Both the position numbers and the translations under genes were made by a program. A stretch of 64,000 nucleotides of DNA from Congeria kusceri (lineage: Eukaryota; Mollusca; Bivalvia; Myida; Dreissenidae). The stretch covers positions 44,897,343 through 44,961,342 of the forward strand of contig CM051038.1 in NCBI GenBank assembly GCA_027627225.1, given 5' to 3'. The notes under the pieces were generated by a model. It saw only the letters and a list, made by a program, of their open reading frames with translations. It did not search any database and had not been told where the DNA came from. Position 1 is the stretch's first letter; each line of letters opens with the position of its first letter. This document shows, piece after piece, positions 1 through 12,105 of this stretch.

Positions 1-3000
1 AAATGATATGTCAATAATCCAGAATAAAAATTTATACAATGAAGTACAAACACGTTACATGGGATTATAAATATATATTAAAAATATTGCCAACGCATAT
101 CGAAAAAGCTCATCAGGGCATAATATAATATATCAACGTCAAAATGAGCGTTGATTCCACCTAATTCGTAACCATACTCGATGGATGGCCAGGAACCAAT
201 GCCCACGCTCTACCACCGATACGTTCAAACCTTCCTTCTAAATGGTTTAGCTTTAGCTGAAAAATAAATACACAATAGAAACCTGAAAATATGTTTCGTT
301 TATTTATTAAACACTCTTCAAAGATTACATAATACCAGCATATTGTGTTTTAATATTATACGTACAGATTATTGTTAACGTTTAGAAATTTAGAAAAACA
401 AATTTGCTGCAACAAATGAAAACACTCCCACTAGTATTTTCATGAATCGTTTAACGGCAACTATTCGCAAAACAATCCAACCTCAATAAATGTTTCTCAA
501 ACTCAAAAGACCTTTTAGATTTATATAGAAGTAAATTCTTGTTTGAAACATGTTTTATATTAACATGGACTTGCGTGTATTAATTTTCGAGATATTTCCT
601 CATTTTATTCACCGAAAACAAACACTTCACTAAAGCGTCTAGGGCGACGTTCTACGAATACATTACCACCTCTTATCTTTACATACCGGTAGTGCATTTG
701 TCGATATTTATAAACACTTCTGTTTTCTATAAAAGTACATGTATATCATTATGGCGTCCATTAAAAACCATTTTTTAAATGGTAACTATAGATAAAGTGC
801 GTTTTATAATTAAACTGCTGCATTTGAATATTGCTAGACATTAAACAAAAGATGCATTTACAATTCTCCGTCCGTGTTTGAATATAAACGCTTTATATAA
901 TTGAACATTGCTAGTCACAAAAACTGCAAAAGGGCTTCAACAGGTACCGTATTTAAACACCAATATTTCCGGAACAGGCTGGTGTCCCCTATGTTTTAAA
1001 GACTGTTTTAGTTTTAGGATACATTGACACATGTTCGTGCAAATTTGTAAGAAAATCTGTCGTTCGAAAAAAAAATGGAAAAAAATTGTTGCGAACGCCT
1101 TTAAGGAACGCCGCGCAACAAGCTACGCGTCGCTCCTTTTCCGTTACAGTTAACAAGCGAGTCACCCAGCATGCACTCACCTTTGACATTCCCAGTTCGA
1201 CAAATCTCCCATATCGACAAATATTTGAGAACATATTTTGTCGATTCCAAAGAGGTGTCTGCACTTCATAGATAGACGCAAAATGGCACTAGGATTAAAA
1301 CAAACAGAAATTAATTGGAATTAAAGCAGCAGTCCATAAAAATGTTATTAAAATTAAACTTTGCAGAAATTGTTTTTAATTGGACATCTTAATACCGATC
1401 AAAATACAAAAAAAATCGCATTGATATCGGTAAAATAATAACGTCTTGGTAACTTTTTATCGTATAGTTTTTGCATGCGATAGCTGGTGATGCCTCTGGA
1501 GTAAATCGGCAAACATTGACATTATTAAATGCATTTCTTAAATAAGAAATAGTTTTCAGTCGAATAAACGGCATTAACGTTCATAAGAACTATTGTCAAT
1601 TTCAGATGCATTGAATTATATTCTATGAACTGCGGCTTTAACGTGCCATTTTTGAAAAACATCATCCGAAATTGATATAAAAACAAACTTTGTGTTGGAT
1701 ATGTTTGAACTGCATCTCATTAATGAAATGTTTAAAGAACACTCAAATACTCACAAGTCTGGCTTGCCCAATGTTTGGCAGTACTAACTTCGATCCAGAG
1801 GTCATAGGTTCGAGACGCGTCAGAGGCACTTGTTTTTTTTTTCGAATTTAAATCTTCAAAGAATATTTGGGTCATTTTCTCCAGATTGTTTAGTTTTTGC
1901 AATAAAGACATTGTATATGGTGTGTCGGAAATAAAACTTCTGTGCATAAGTCCTTTTAAACAATGTTGGACAACAACACGTTCTTTGTGCAAATAATTGT
2001 ATTGTTCATGTTTTGTTAATATTTGATTATGCCTTTTAAATGAATACGTGTTATTTTCATCAAACATAAACACCTCCACTTACACAACTAGCGACATTTG
2101 CTACTATTGACTATATTGGAGTTCTACTTTAAAACGTGTTATGTACGTTATGTCACCGCATATGAAAGTTGTTTTCAAATGCTATATTTATAACCCTTGT
2201 AAACATACGATGTTGTTGTATATTAGTTGACATGTGTTAAGACCAGTCGTTATCGATTCCCAGGTCCCAGGAAACGGTCAACAATAGCAAATTCATTTTA
2301 AAGAGGGACTGTCTGGTTTTTACAGATTTTTTCGTCTTTCTTGATACCCGCTAACAAAAACAAAGCGTTTTATATACTAGCAACATAAATAAACGTGAAC
2401 ATCGACAAAAGCTGTTTAGCTTATCGAAAAATGCGAATAAATATTTTCCGTCTTTACAGACCCGTTTATCCTACAGCAACGGCTACATTCGGTTTATAAT
2501 GAGAATGTAAGAACTGCGCATGTGCCAACAATCGATCTGACTCGTCCAGACGCTTTATATACATGTATATAATAGATCGCTGCGCAGCGAAGTATTATTT
2601 TAGTTTTAAATTTTTCTCTTAATACACATGTCTGAACGTAAGTTATTATCGACATTTATTATAATATTATATAAAAAATATACTGACATCATCAGAATCA
2701 ATGGATGGTTTTACACGATCAATTTCGTACAAAATCGTAAGTCCTTTAAAGGCGTCGATGATGTAATCAAATTCATTCATAAAAACACTAAAAGAGTCAA
2801 ACACAACAAAACATACTACTAGTACTTGTTATGTCTTTAACGATGACCCATACAAAATTGCTAACCACTGTTCATTGTGTGATGCTTATTGCGTCTAATG
2901 AACTTTTAAGATAAAAGCTGAAAATACAAAATAAACGTGGTTGTTCAAGAAAATTAAACATTGCAATATTATAATGACAACATTATGAATTATTAACAAT

Positions 3001-4100
3001 TACAACACCACTATATCAATGGCAAGGTCGAACCAGATAACGAAACTTACGAAAAAGATATTTATTGATTACCACTTTTATAAACTAGAATATCCATTTG
3101 ACAAGCTTAAAGTCATACGAAAATATACAAAAGCACTTCATGAAGTTCCATCAAACCTTACACAATGTGGATCAATAAAGACTAAAAATTCAGGTAATCG
3201 TGTTTCTTCGCAAACGTAGCTTGGCTTTCTTTTACACAAAGGACCGCAAAGACCCAAAAGGAAAGACTTCAGAGGGCAACACACTACTACTGCTGCTGAT
3301 GCTGCTACTACGAATGTTACCTATATATATATTACAACATCAATTAACATGTTGTTTTTATTAAGTGTGAGTGCATATTACTTCCAATATCGAAACATTA
3401 AAACGTTGACAGCGTAGAAAGACTGTTGGCGACAAAAGAAACTAAAAGCACTTGAAGTATGAGTGCTGTTTGCTAAAAAGGAAACATTTGTTTGATTGAA
3501 GTTCCCACCTTTAAACTTTATAATGCGGCTTCTTAATAATAGTATGCGGCATCATAATAAAAATTCATGTTTAAGAAAGGAACAAATATTTTGTCAAGAT
3601 AATTATCTAATACAAACATAATTATATACGTGCCAGTTAAGAAGTCAACCTGCAGAATAGCCGATAAAGCGTGGTACTATATATCTATAGCTTTATTTCC
3701 TCCATTTTCTGGAGATGTACCAATAATACACATACATGGAACATGGTGAACAGAAACCTATGTACAATTGCATAATAATAGAGTTTAAGTAAAGTATACA
3801 CACGAAGAGTCGCAATATATTATCGTCAGAGATTGTAATGTTCATAAAGCATATAAACATGTAGTTCAGTTAAATAACAGTGAAGTAGTTTGATCCTAAG
3901 TGGTATTTAAGAGCAAACGTTCTTACGATGACAATGCAAGAATGCGATGTATGTTATGTCCTTTTTACATCGAGCATGAAGATTCATCGAAAGCGAAAAT
4001 AGAATCCACTTGTTTAGGATCAACACCAATTGAATTATCGTTAACCGTTTAAATACGTTCGTTACTGTCGTTTACGTGAGGACTGGTGTGTTTTGTACAG
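1..4100. other. AT-rich intergenic or intronic DNA without a recognisable gene
   Basis: I see no conserved protein on either strand. Open frames are short (up to 115 codons, at 1732-2079 minus), and none shows a domain I recognise. A box-B-like GGTTCGAGAC near 1806-1815 (plus) may be the remains of a tRNA-derived SINE. A GTGAGT splice-donor-like site reads on the minus strand just after a short open frame near 1180, but nothing else supports an exon. Several tracts resemble 3' untranslated DNA of old retroelements, without clear ends. Confidence 0.5.
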
Positions 4101-5354
4101 TTAAGTTTGGTATAAGTTACTGCACCATTTCGCACATTGTGTAAGAAAGTCAGGGTAGGCCGCTATATCTAGTACGTTGGTCAGGTCGTCGTCGATTTTT
4201 CCAGGAATGCACTGTACAAATGTCTGATTTGGAATCACGAGGAGTAGATCGTAGAAGGGGGGGGGGTACCGAAAGTTTTCACACGATCCATGAACGCGCG
4301 GCGTTTTAGAACGTGGTCGCTCGAGTCGCTCTTGAACATCAGGTGCTCGAGTTCTCGGTTGCAGAGTCGATGACAGCTGCGGTACTCCGTTGACGGCTCT
4401 GGTGGCCGCTGACAGCACAGACACGCCAGCAGTTTCATGAGGGTCAGACTTTTGGGACGGGCTCTCGCAACAGTGCACAAACTAGATTGGCGCAACTGTG
4501 GATGGACATGCTTGAAAAGGTCTGAGCACGAGTCCATTCTTTTTTCCACACGGTCCCTGCGCGGTTGTAGACGGCTGTCTTACATGTTGATTTCCAGGAG
4601 TATTTGCTTGGGAAATTATCGTTTGTGAAATTTGACATGTACGACTGAAGTCCGTATTTTTCAAGAATACGAAGTATATCAGGGACAAATCCTAGTTTCG
4701 ACGATGTACATTACCTGTTTTGAAAAAGATCTAATTAACAGAAGCTGTCTGACAAGGTTCTGCGCTGGAGCTCGACACAGTGAGCCGTAAAACGTTAGCT
4801 CCTGTGTTTCGATGTAGGCTTCCTGCGAGATACTTCCAACAAGGCCTTTCGCCATGTCTGATCTAGTGAGGTAGGGTTGGCCCTGGGCTTTCTTCCAGCA
4901 GAAATGATGAGCCACTTCTAGTTGCTAAATATCTGAGCTTGTAATACTGTCCAAACTTCGCAACCAAACGATGCCCCCCGGGAAGACACACGTGTAATAC
5001 AGCTTCATTGCCGTAGCCGGGTTCGGACCTGCTTGACCGGACACTTTTCCCGTTAGAGATAGAAAAGTGCCACGTATTTTGCGTTTCAACATCATGTGGA
5101 TGTTTACCATTTGTGGATTGCATTATTCCGAAATGCTTGTACACATCAGTCTCTGGGATAATCGTGTTTCCGTACTTTGCCGACGGGGGAGTGGACACGA
5201 TGACTTTTCTCCTGCGCAAGACCGAAGCTGCACATTTTGATGGACTGACTATACATAAGCGCCACGTGTTCGCATATCTGTAGCAAATGTTTAGGAGCTC
5301 ATTCAAGCCACAGCGGGAGGTGGATAGCAGGACAAGATCGTCTCGATTTTCCAC
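4101..5354 (-). pseudogene. Decayed LINE reverse transcriptase, C-terminal half
   Basis: Reading leftward from 5354, a degenerate catalytic box (residues RDDLVLLS, replacing the usual YADD or FADD) is followed by the thumb-like stretch ending in PSKCA. Then come the GNTIIPETDVYKHFGI segment, a G-x-NP region, the block around LTRSDMAKGLVGSIS, and a C-terminal part with a remnant of the cysteine/histidine motif. The homology passes between frames: 4863-5354, then 4925-5110, 4679-4915, 4444-4638, 4235-4549 and 4101-4478. Several frameshifts and stops have therefore accumulated and no functional protein is possible. The fingers and palm N-terminal parts and any endonuclease domain are absent, as in a 5'-truncated insertion. 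The family differs from the two LINE families in the tandem array. A run of ten G (about 4257-4266) lies inside it. Confidence 0.75.
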
Positions 5355-6387
5355 ACTACAGTTTAAAATCTATACATTAAATGCAGTAATTTGTTGTCGA
5401 AATGTTCCGAATAAGAATCGGTAAGAGTAAATAACGCTTTCGCAGCGAGTCAAAAATAATCGACGTAGCGCATTAATTAAGTGGTCTTTTTCCAGGACAC
5501 CCAGGTAAATATGTCGGTTACATACAAGTAAATAGCGAAAATAGGGATGTCATTAGTTTGACTAACATTTTAATAAATTAACTTTTTTAAACTTTAAGTG
5601 TAATAAATCACACGATAGACGTATTATAATACACATATTATAGACATACTTTAACTTAAATAATTAAAACAAACAGGCGTGATTTTTTTTATTTTTGAAG
5701 AAGGACCCTTTCAGATTTCGATTTACTGACTCGTAGCCTGCAAAGAACAAAGAAAAGAAGTAGTTTAATGTGATACCTTTTTGGAAATTACCCTCTCTAA
5801 AGACCTTTGGCTTCCGCCAACGGTCTAATAATTGTATAACGGCGAATACAATTCTAGATATGTTCAAGTTTTGCTGAGATATGGTATTTTAAAGGGCACA
5901 TATTTGTATGAACTTTTCAACACATACTATAATCAAGGCCACAAACAAGCAGCTAAATACCGCTGACTTTATTGGCCTGGCAGCATCTGAAGGTTACAGA
6001 AAAGGTTGAAAAACATTGGGATTCTTGGAATCACATATAGTCGTCGAGTTGATACCTTGCATCAGAAAGTCGCAGTTTCACAGTTTTTGGCTGTGAGAGA
6101 TAATGTTTTATGTAAAACTGATTTTTTCCTGGTTTATTATAAATGTTTTGCTCACATTTCAAGGTTTGAAAAGCACATTTCTTGTGCAAAGTTAAACTTT
6201 TAAAGAATACTTGTTATTATCGAGAAATATGTGCTACCTGGTAGACTTACCCGAGTAGGATGTTTTTTTACATAAAACAGGCATAATAAATATCCAAGTA
6301 ATTATGTTGTGCAACAAAACAGCATAACAGATAAAATGTTTTAATAGATTCTTAAATTCCTGTTTTAAAATTCCCTTTTATACCCCC
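5355..6387. other. Non-coding stretch, nothing recognised
   Basis: AT-rich sequence with only short random open frames. I see no tRNA boxes, terminal inverted repeats or protein similarity. Confidence 0.4.
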
Positions 6388-6970
6388 TTCACACCGGACC
6401 CGCGTCCTTACTGCGTTCTTACGGCGACCCAAGACGCGGTAGGATCGCCATGAAAGCCGTTGGGTCGTAGTGAGAACGTTGAAAGACGCCACATGGTCCC
6501 CAGCGACCCCTCAGATCGCAATCCAACACCATTGGACATGCTCTAAGTAAACAACGAGGTTCGGCGTCCTGTCGGCGTTCTGGTTAGAACGCCATAGGAT
6601 CGCCCTTAGGTCGCCAGGGTTTCAGAAGCAACGCGGTAGGAACGCTAAGAACTTCAGATGGACGTTGTATAGGCACAAGAGAATCGCCGTTAAAACGCAC
6701 ATTAATTACTCATGGACTGTTCCGGGCACCTACAGCGACCCTGCTGCGTTCTTACTACGTCTATTGGGTTCTTATCACGACCTTTCACGTATGCGGAATC
6801 CTTACTGTGTTGTCAGCGCGGTTGTTGTCGGAAGCCTAACTTTTACCCGCGACCCTACGACGTCCACTATGCATACTTTCAACGTTCATGGCGTTCTTCG
6901 GTGGTCATCATTTATACGATCATCATCATGGCGTTTCTTCCAAGTTTGCAAGTCATACGAATATATACAA
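6388..6970. repeat. GC-rich dispersed repeat built from degenerate short motifs
   Basis: Base composition rises sharply against the AT-rich surroundings. Variants of GCGTTCTTACGGCGACC and of its complement recur irregularly, for example near 6411-6428 and 6748-6762. The open frames across it are compositional by-products. Related motifs occur at 7620-7927 and its copies, so this is probably a non-autonomous element or an old repeat family. No clean termini were found. Confidence 0.45.
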
Positions 6971-7225
6971 AACATATAAACATATAAAAACATATGTTTT
7001 CTATATAAAACATATAAACATAGTATGTTCCTAGCACGTCATTGGCCCGACCATGGTTTTCATTGGCGATCAGCTAAACACCTTATCTTTCAGTTAACCT
7101 TCATCAGTGTACCTGTCAAATATCAGGACCGAATGTATATTCATCATCATCATCAAATAAAAAATGGATAACTTATAGTGCTGATACGACACATGATTCC
7201 TGTCCAGCAGCAGGGCAAATGACCG

Positions 7226-7420
7226 TCAAATAATTGTAAGCCTGATAAGATACCACACTTTAAGGATGTCACTTTCCTTATTAAGAACACTGACCTGCTC
7301 GGCCCAGAAAGCATCTTTCTTGCTATAATCCTTGTAGGAGCATATATTTTTATTAAATAGATGTGGATGCTCTCTATGCCAGTCCAACATGGCCTCCTCT
7401 TCTTCAACGGTACGGTCGTC
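7226..7420 (-). pseudogene. MADF-domain (Myb/SANT-like) protein fragment crossing the left edge of the array
   Basis: The minus-strand frame encodes a block typical of MADF domains: LDWxREHPxLFNK, then YKDYSKKDAFWAEQ, then a hydrophobic stretch ending near LKVWYL. MADF domains bind DNA and occur in transcription factors and in proteins of Harbinger-type transposons; I cannot tell which applies. The frame hits a stop at 7226-7228 just after the WYL residues, so this is either one exon or a broken copy. The similarity continues across position 7281, the left boundary of copy 1, into sequence missing from the other copies. Copy 1 therefore keeps the original flank and the duplication boundary cuts this fragment. 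Confidence 0.6.
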
Positions 7421-7619
7421 TTTGCATCGGCTGGGCTCTCACACGGTCGAACACCGACAATATGCAGTGTGTCTGACTCTAAGCCTTCGTCAGGCGATGA
7501 CGTCGGTGTTGCAGCCCTGGCTGCTCTGCCCCGCCCACGGACCCTTCAATTTTGGCATCACCTTGTGCAAATTAAGGTACCTTTGAAATAAAATGCAAAC
7601 CTTAACACCTTGAAGAATA

Positions 7620-7927
7620 GAAATTGTCCGGAAAACTGCAGCGGTTTATACACGCTGCGGGGACGCTGTATGTATGCAGCTCAGTCGCCGTGCCAACGCC
7701 ATGGTCGCACTAGAGTCGTCGAACACACAAAAACAACGCAGTGTGGTCGCCGTGCCAACGCCATGGTCGCACTACAGTCGTCGAAGAAACACCAAGAACG
7801 CAGTGGGGTTGCCGATGATCGCCGTGTGGACGCACTGAAACACAATAAAAAAAACACCAAGGACGCGGTAAGGTCGTGTTGGGAACGCAGTGTACGCTCG
7901 CAGAACACAGACAGCAGGACCACGTTG
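7620..7927. repeat. GC-rich repeat with 62-bp internal duplication (copy 1)
   Basis: A block containing TCGCCGTGCCAACGCC occurs twice, at 7685 and 7747, giving a 62-bp period. Motifs resembling GCGTCCTTGG and GCGTTC on the minus strand recall the repeat at 6388-6970 in the opposite orientation. The overlapping open frames on both strands are compositional. Copy 1 has three more A residues than copy 2 in an A-run near 7850. Confidence 0.5.
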
Positions 7928-8283
7928 TAACGGTTGCCAAAAAGTTGGACTTTTTAAATAAAAAGCATTGGCGTTCGCAATGCAACTATCGGCGTTTCCC
8001 AAACAAAATATAAAGGTTTATGTCGCAATATGCCAGTCCGGTGTGACGGGGACATTAGAAAAATTTTCTTTCAAATCCCAAACTGTGAAACTGTCCTTTA
8101 AAAACCATGGGTACTTTAAATTGATATCCATGGAATCGCATTTCAGCGTCGAGTTGGTACTTAACATCTTAAAGACGATGTGTTAGTGACGTTGCTAGAG
8201 TCAAAATGTATCTCTTAGATGTAAAATTGTACACAGCGAACAACACTATGACAGCAACAACGAACATGCATCAGTATGCAATA

Positions 8284-8442
8284 TGATTGCAAAATTGGAT
8301 GCAATCACAAACTTCACAGAAAATGTGAAGAATACAAATGTGATGTTTGAAGAATATGATCTAAAATGTTCACACATGTGAAGAATGAGATCCTATTTTT
8401 CAATGATGTGAACAATATGAGTTGTGAAAAATATGATCACAG
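8284..8442. mobile_element. Half of a foldback MITE, at the deletion junction of copy 1
   Basis: This is the right half of the roughly 300-bp foldback element that is complete at 24525-24825. The break at 8285/8286 joins GCAATATG to the middle of the element, next to its GGATGCAATCACAAAC centre. Confidence 0.6.
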
Positions 8443-8589
8443 CTTTAGGTCATGTGGCATAAAGTGATAAAACGCCACGTGTTTTGCTATTGCTTCGTAA
8501 GGTCCTCCATCTAAGCATTTTTACAGCTATTGAACAAACAACAGGTGTTTATTTATCACATGCTATAATTTGTTTTCCGTGTAATACAA

Positions 8590-8864
8590 TCGCCTCCGTG
8601 GCCTAGTGGTTAGGGCGTTCGCCTACGGAGCGGGAGGTCGAAGGTTCGAGTCCTACACAGGGCGAGTTCTGATATGGCCGGTTGCCTACCCAGCAGCTAG
8701 TTAAATCAAGGGGTACCGATTGCCTTCCTGCCACGCGCCCGGCATATAGGATAGGAATCGGTAGTAAAGATGTTCATCAGTAAAGGTGTCTCAGTCAAAA
8801 CTGGCTGGCCCTTAATCGCGAAGGGTGACACTATAATAAAACAAACACTTTACACTTTACATTT
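8590..8864 (+). mobile_element. tRNA-Arg-like SINE (copy 1)
   Basis: The head (8590-8665) folds as a near-complete tRNA: acceptor pairing TCGCC/GGCGA, A box TGGCCTAGTGG, a five-pair anticodon stem with loop CTACGGA (anticodon ACG, Arg), and B box GGTTCGAGTCC. A body of about 200 bp follows and ends in the A-rich tail AAAACAAACACTTTACAC. The attached body and tail, and the family resemblance to tRNA-derived SINEs, argue against a free tRNA gene. Transcription would be by RNA polymerase III from the internal boxes, with mobilisation by a LINE partner. Confidence 0.75.
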
Positions 8865-8922
8865 ACAGCCATTGTGTAAGATAACATTTTGAGCTTTATC
8901 ATTGGCTACATATTCTTTGACT

Positions 8923-8985
8923 GACCAATCACATGACGTTATTTTGGTGAAATGACGTCGTCAACACGAAATGACGTCACGTGGG
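8923..8985. promoter_or_regulatory. CRE and E-box cluster (candidate)
   Basis: Within 60 bp there is a CCAAT motif, two ATGACGT half sites, and a full CRE palindrome TGACGTCA (8972-8979) overlapping the E-box CACGTG (8978-8983). Copies lie at 25309-25371 and 41695-41757. No associated transcript or gene can be seen, so a function is only suggested by motif density. Confidence 0.3.
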
Positions 8986-9484
8986 TACACAAGTTTGAGG
9001 ATTTACCAACTTAATTTGGTAAACTTAAACGGGTTTTATTTAGTTGAAAAGCATGTGATAAAAAAAGATCTGACACTCGTTGTCATTTCATACCATATGT
9101 TATTAAACTCGTCCAGGAAATTCGTTGGTAGGCTCGCCAAAGGCTCGCTTACTAACAAAATTCCTGAACTCGTGTAATAAAATATAGTGTGACATGACAA
9201 CTCGTGTCAGATCCTATGTATCTTTACCGACGTTATTTTAGCACCCTCTCAATAAATAAAACTTAGAAAAAACGAAAACATGTCTTTTCAGTACTGTCAA
9301 ATACATAATAAAAACAAACTGATATGGCCTAAAAAATGTCTTGTACCATCGATAACGTATTTACCATTTAGATTGTTCGTTAGCTTATTGTTTAGCACCA
9401 TTTTGCGATGATCGAACTATATACAGAAATAACAAAACAGCATTGTGGCCCTAAAGTGAGATGGCACTATTGTTTTTGTAAATC

Positions 9485-9790
9485 ATTATTACGAAATGTT
9501 GTTCTTTCAACGTAATAATATTTCGTAATTACGAAAGTCATTTTGTCAAAATGTAATATAATTATGTACTATTTCGTAATTACGAAATGTTATTGCGTAT
9601 TTATGCAAAAATAGTTCGCTCAAACGTTATACTATTTTGTAATTGCGAAATGTATTTTGTAAAAAACGTCATGTTAATACGTAATTAGGATATAGTATTA
9701 CGTGTTTACTGACTACATGTACTACATATGTGATTGCGTTTTACCGAAATTCATACCGTAATTACGAAAAAAATACGTTTATAGTATTTA
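9485..9790. repeat. Cluster of TTTCGTAATTACGAAA palindromes
   Basis: The 16-bp palindrome or one-to-three-mismatch forms recur about every 50-120 bp: near 9524, 9569, 9635 and 9754, with further half sites (TTACGAAAT) between. The cluster also lies at 25871-26176 and 42257-42562, where copy 3 has more decayed versions. It may be a low-complexity AT repeat or an array of protein-binding sites. Confidence 0.5.
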
Positions 9791-10054
9791 CGAAATACTT
9801 GTTGAGTTTACCCACTGATATAAGCTGTTGTTGTTTTTTTCTCGAAATACATGTTGTTGTCTTTTCGACATACATGGCACAACTACGAAAGAAACATTTG
9901 AATGAGCTGAATCCTGTATTGTTGGAACTAGCCCAATTGGAAAGTCATACAATGATAAATGGTGTAGGAATTTCCTGTTGTATATAAAATTCTAAAAGAC
10001 CTTTATCTCATATTTTTTATTTGGTACTTTTTTGTTTCGTGTGCATAACTATGT

Positions 10055-10206
10055 TTATACCATATTTCAGTAAGTTTTCTTTGTTTTTCGGTATTCTTTC
10101 GGTCTAACTGTGATATCAGAACGATAACTGGTGGGCGAAGCCTTATATGCAAGCTTACCGTGCAATAAGTATCGTGCGGTATATATGATTGATAGATATG
10201 GTATAA
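10055..10206. mobile_element. Short MITE with TTATACCATATTT ends
   Basis: Begins TTATACCATATTTC and ends with ATATGGTATAA in inverted orientation. The interior matches part of the longer family members at 12106-12471 and 23876-24202, so this is an internal-deletion form. Counterparts lie at 26441-26592 and 42827-42978. Confidence 0.55.
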
Positions 10207-10489
10207 AACACTTGTAGTTTGCTATTTGCTTTAATGTTCATTTCTTCTTAAAATACACTCAGGTTTGTGCTAATACTCAAACTAGTTATCATTAATATGT
10301 TTGAAAAGCAATGGGAATATTTCAAAATGACATATGTGCTAACACCTCTTGACTTTGCAGTTTGAAATTCCTAGAATATTTTACTATTCTTGAAACGAAA
10401 CACACTGTGTGTTTGCGCGTGTCGGTGTCTTATGTAAGTACATGTTACCCTGGCATGCTTATAGCACACGGCTGGATTCTATATTTAAA

Positions 10490-10677
10490 TGAGGCTAATC
10501 CAGGGCGACAATTTACGCCTACATTGAATTTATGGTTAGAAGGGACTTCCTGGAAACAGAAAAATACCATAAAAGCGGAAAGTGACGTCCTGAATTAGCC
10601 TTACGGACCGCACAGGCTAATCAGGGACGACACTTTGCGCACATGCATTAAGCCCGATTTTCCCACGACACGCCTCA
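10490..10677. repeat. Palindromic dreissenid-type repeat, truncated left side
   Basis: Matches the right half of the complete element at 16465-16715, ending in the terminal CACGCCTCA. Counterparts are at 26876-27063 and 43262-43449. Confidence 0.6.
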
Positions 10678-11671
10678 AACGTATTCTTTGTCATCGCCAT
10701 ATGCACGTCCGTATGGTGTTGTTAGCGTTGAATGGAATAATCTTCAGCCATCTTAAAATGCGATCGAATCTAATAACACGCACGTTAAAAATGTAAGATA
10801 TGTATAGATACTAATCAAAATGAGCGAATGAAAAACCGCGTGAATCGTTGTTTTTTTTTCGAGGAATACGCGAAATTAATACACCGCAAAATAATATGAT
10901 TTAACAGTAACCTTATTGAATGGGACATAACCATTGTAGATCAACAAATCGCTAATATTTTAAGCTATACGGAACTGTACTTGTCATCAATTGAATTTAA
11001 CAGTAAACATTCGATTTTTTTTCTCTCCCGATGATGTCTCTGGAGTTTCATTAGTCCTATGTTGTTTTTTTTCCACGTAAGGGAAACAACTATGCTATTT
11101 GGAAAGTTTTCAACTAAGAGTGTACTCCCTTACAACATCAACATTCACGCTGTCGTGTAAAACGTTTAACAGTTAAACCAACATTAGAACCTTTATACGG
11201 CTATTTGGGGCATGAATGTACGATGATTGCTTAAATAATACAATTCCTATTATTTAACTGGTTCTGCTGTACCTTTTTGAGTAAATCCATCGCACCAAAT
11301 ATATGAATTTATGAGCTATTAGTACGGGTAATAAATAATAAGTAATGTGAACATATTTCAATAGAACGGATATGATCCCAATAACAAGACTGGTCGAAAT
11401 CCACATTATTTAAACTAAAAATGGATTACAGACTGTATCTCTCTACAGTTGTTGAAAAACCGTCGAATATTACTCCATTTAGCGCTTGCCCAGTCATAAA
11501 TTATAACTATATTACTATATGTACATACTTATTTTGCTGTCAAAGCTTTTTACTTAATAAGTGAATTGAACGGACATAATTATATATTTTTTCATTTAAT
11601 GAAACGTACAAAGAAATTAGAAGAGATTGCATTTGTTTTAATATTGTATTATGTGACAATCCAAATTTAAT

Positions 11672-11805
11672 TGAGGCGTGTGAAACCCGGGCTTTATGCA
11701 TGTGCGTAAAGTGTCGTCCCGGATTAGCCTGTGCAGTCCGCATAGGCTAATCCAGGACGGCACTTTCCGCTATTATGGTATTTTCTGTTTCAAGGAAGTC
11801 TTTTC
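11672..11805. repeat. Palindromic dreissenid-type repeat, truncated right side
   Basis: Starts TGAGGCGTGTG and matches the left half of the element at 16465-16715, then breaks off. About 25 bp further lies a free tRNA T-arm (11835-11860) with perfect stem CCGGG/CCCGG around TTCGAGG. Counterparts are at 28058-28191 and 44443-44576. Confidence 0.6.
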
Positions 11806-12105
11806 TGAACATAAATTCACTGTAAGCGAGTGTTCCCGGGTTCGAGGCCCGGATTGGCTGCACAATTGTTTCACCCTGTAACATATTTTCATATATTGCA
11901 CGAGTATGTATTGATAATTTTCTTTTTAAATACACTGATAAATCTTTTTAATTGACTTGATTATTTAATAATCATGGTGGAATAGTGGAAATTTGGTATG
12001 ATGCGAATGAAGGGTTTGACTTGTATGAATTTATATTTTTTGGAGTTAAATCCACTAACGTCAGTTTAAACACTCAAACTATTTAGTGGTGGTTTTTTTT
12101 TGTAA

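Noticed and set aside
1086..1271. Plus-strand open frame with an arginine/serine-rich beginning that resembles a mitochondrial presequence
   Set aside because: It starts at TTG, not ATG, is only 61 codons long and has no recognisable mature protein or splice signals.
1732..2079. 115-codon minus-strand open frame
   Set aside because: No family resemblance, no homologous neighbour, and its coding part overlaps a possible SINE B box.
7610..8002. Overlapping open frames on both strands in the GC-rich repeat
   Set aside because: Compositional; frames differ between copies through small indels and carry no domain.
8590..8665. A functional tRNA-Arg(ACG) gene
   Set aside because: The fold is good, but it is continuous with a SINE body and A-rich tail, and the 7th acceptor pair is mismatched.
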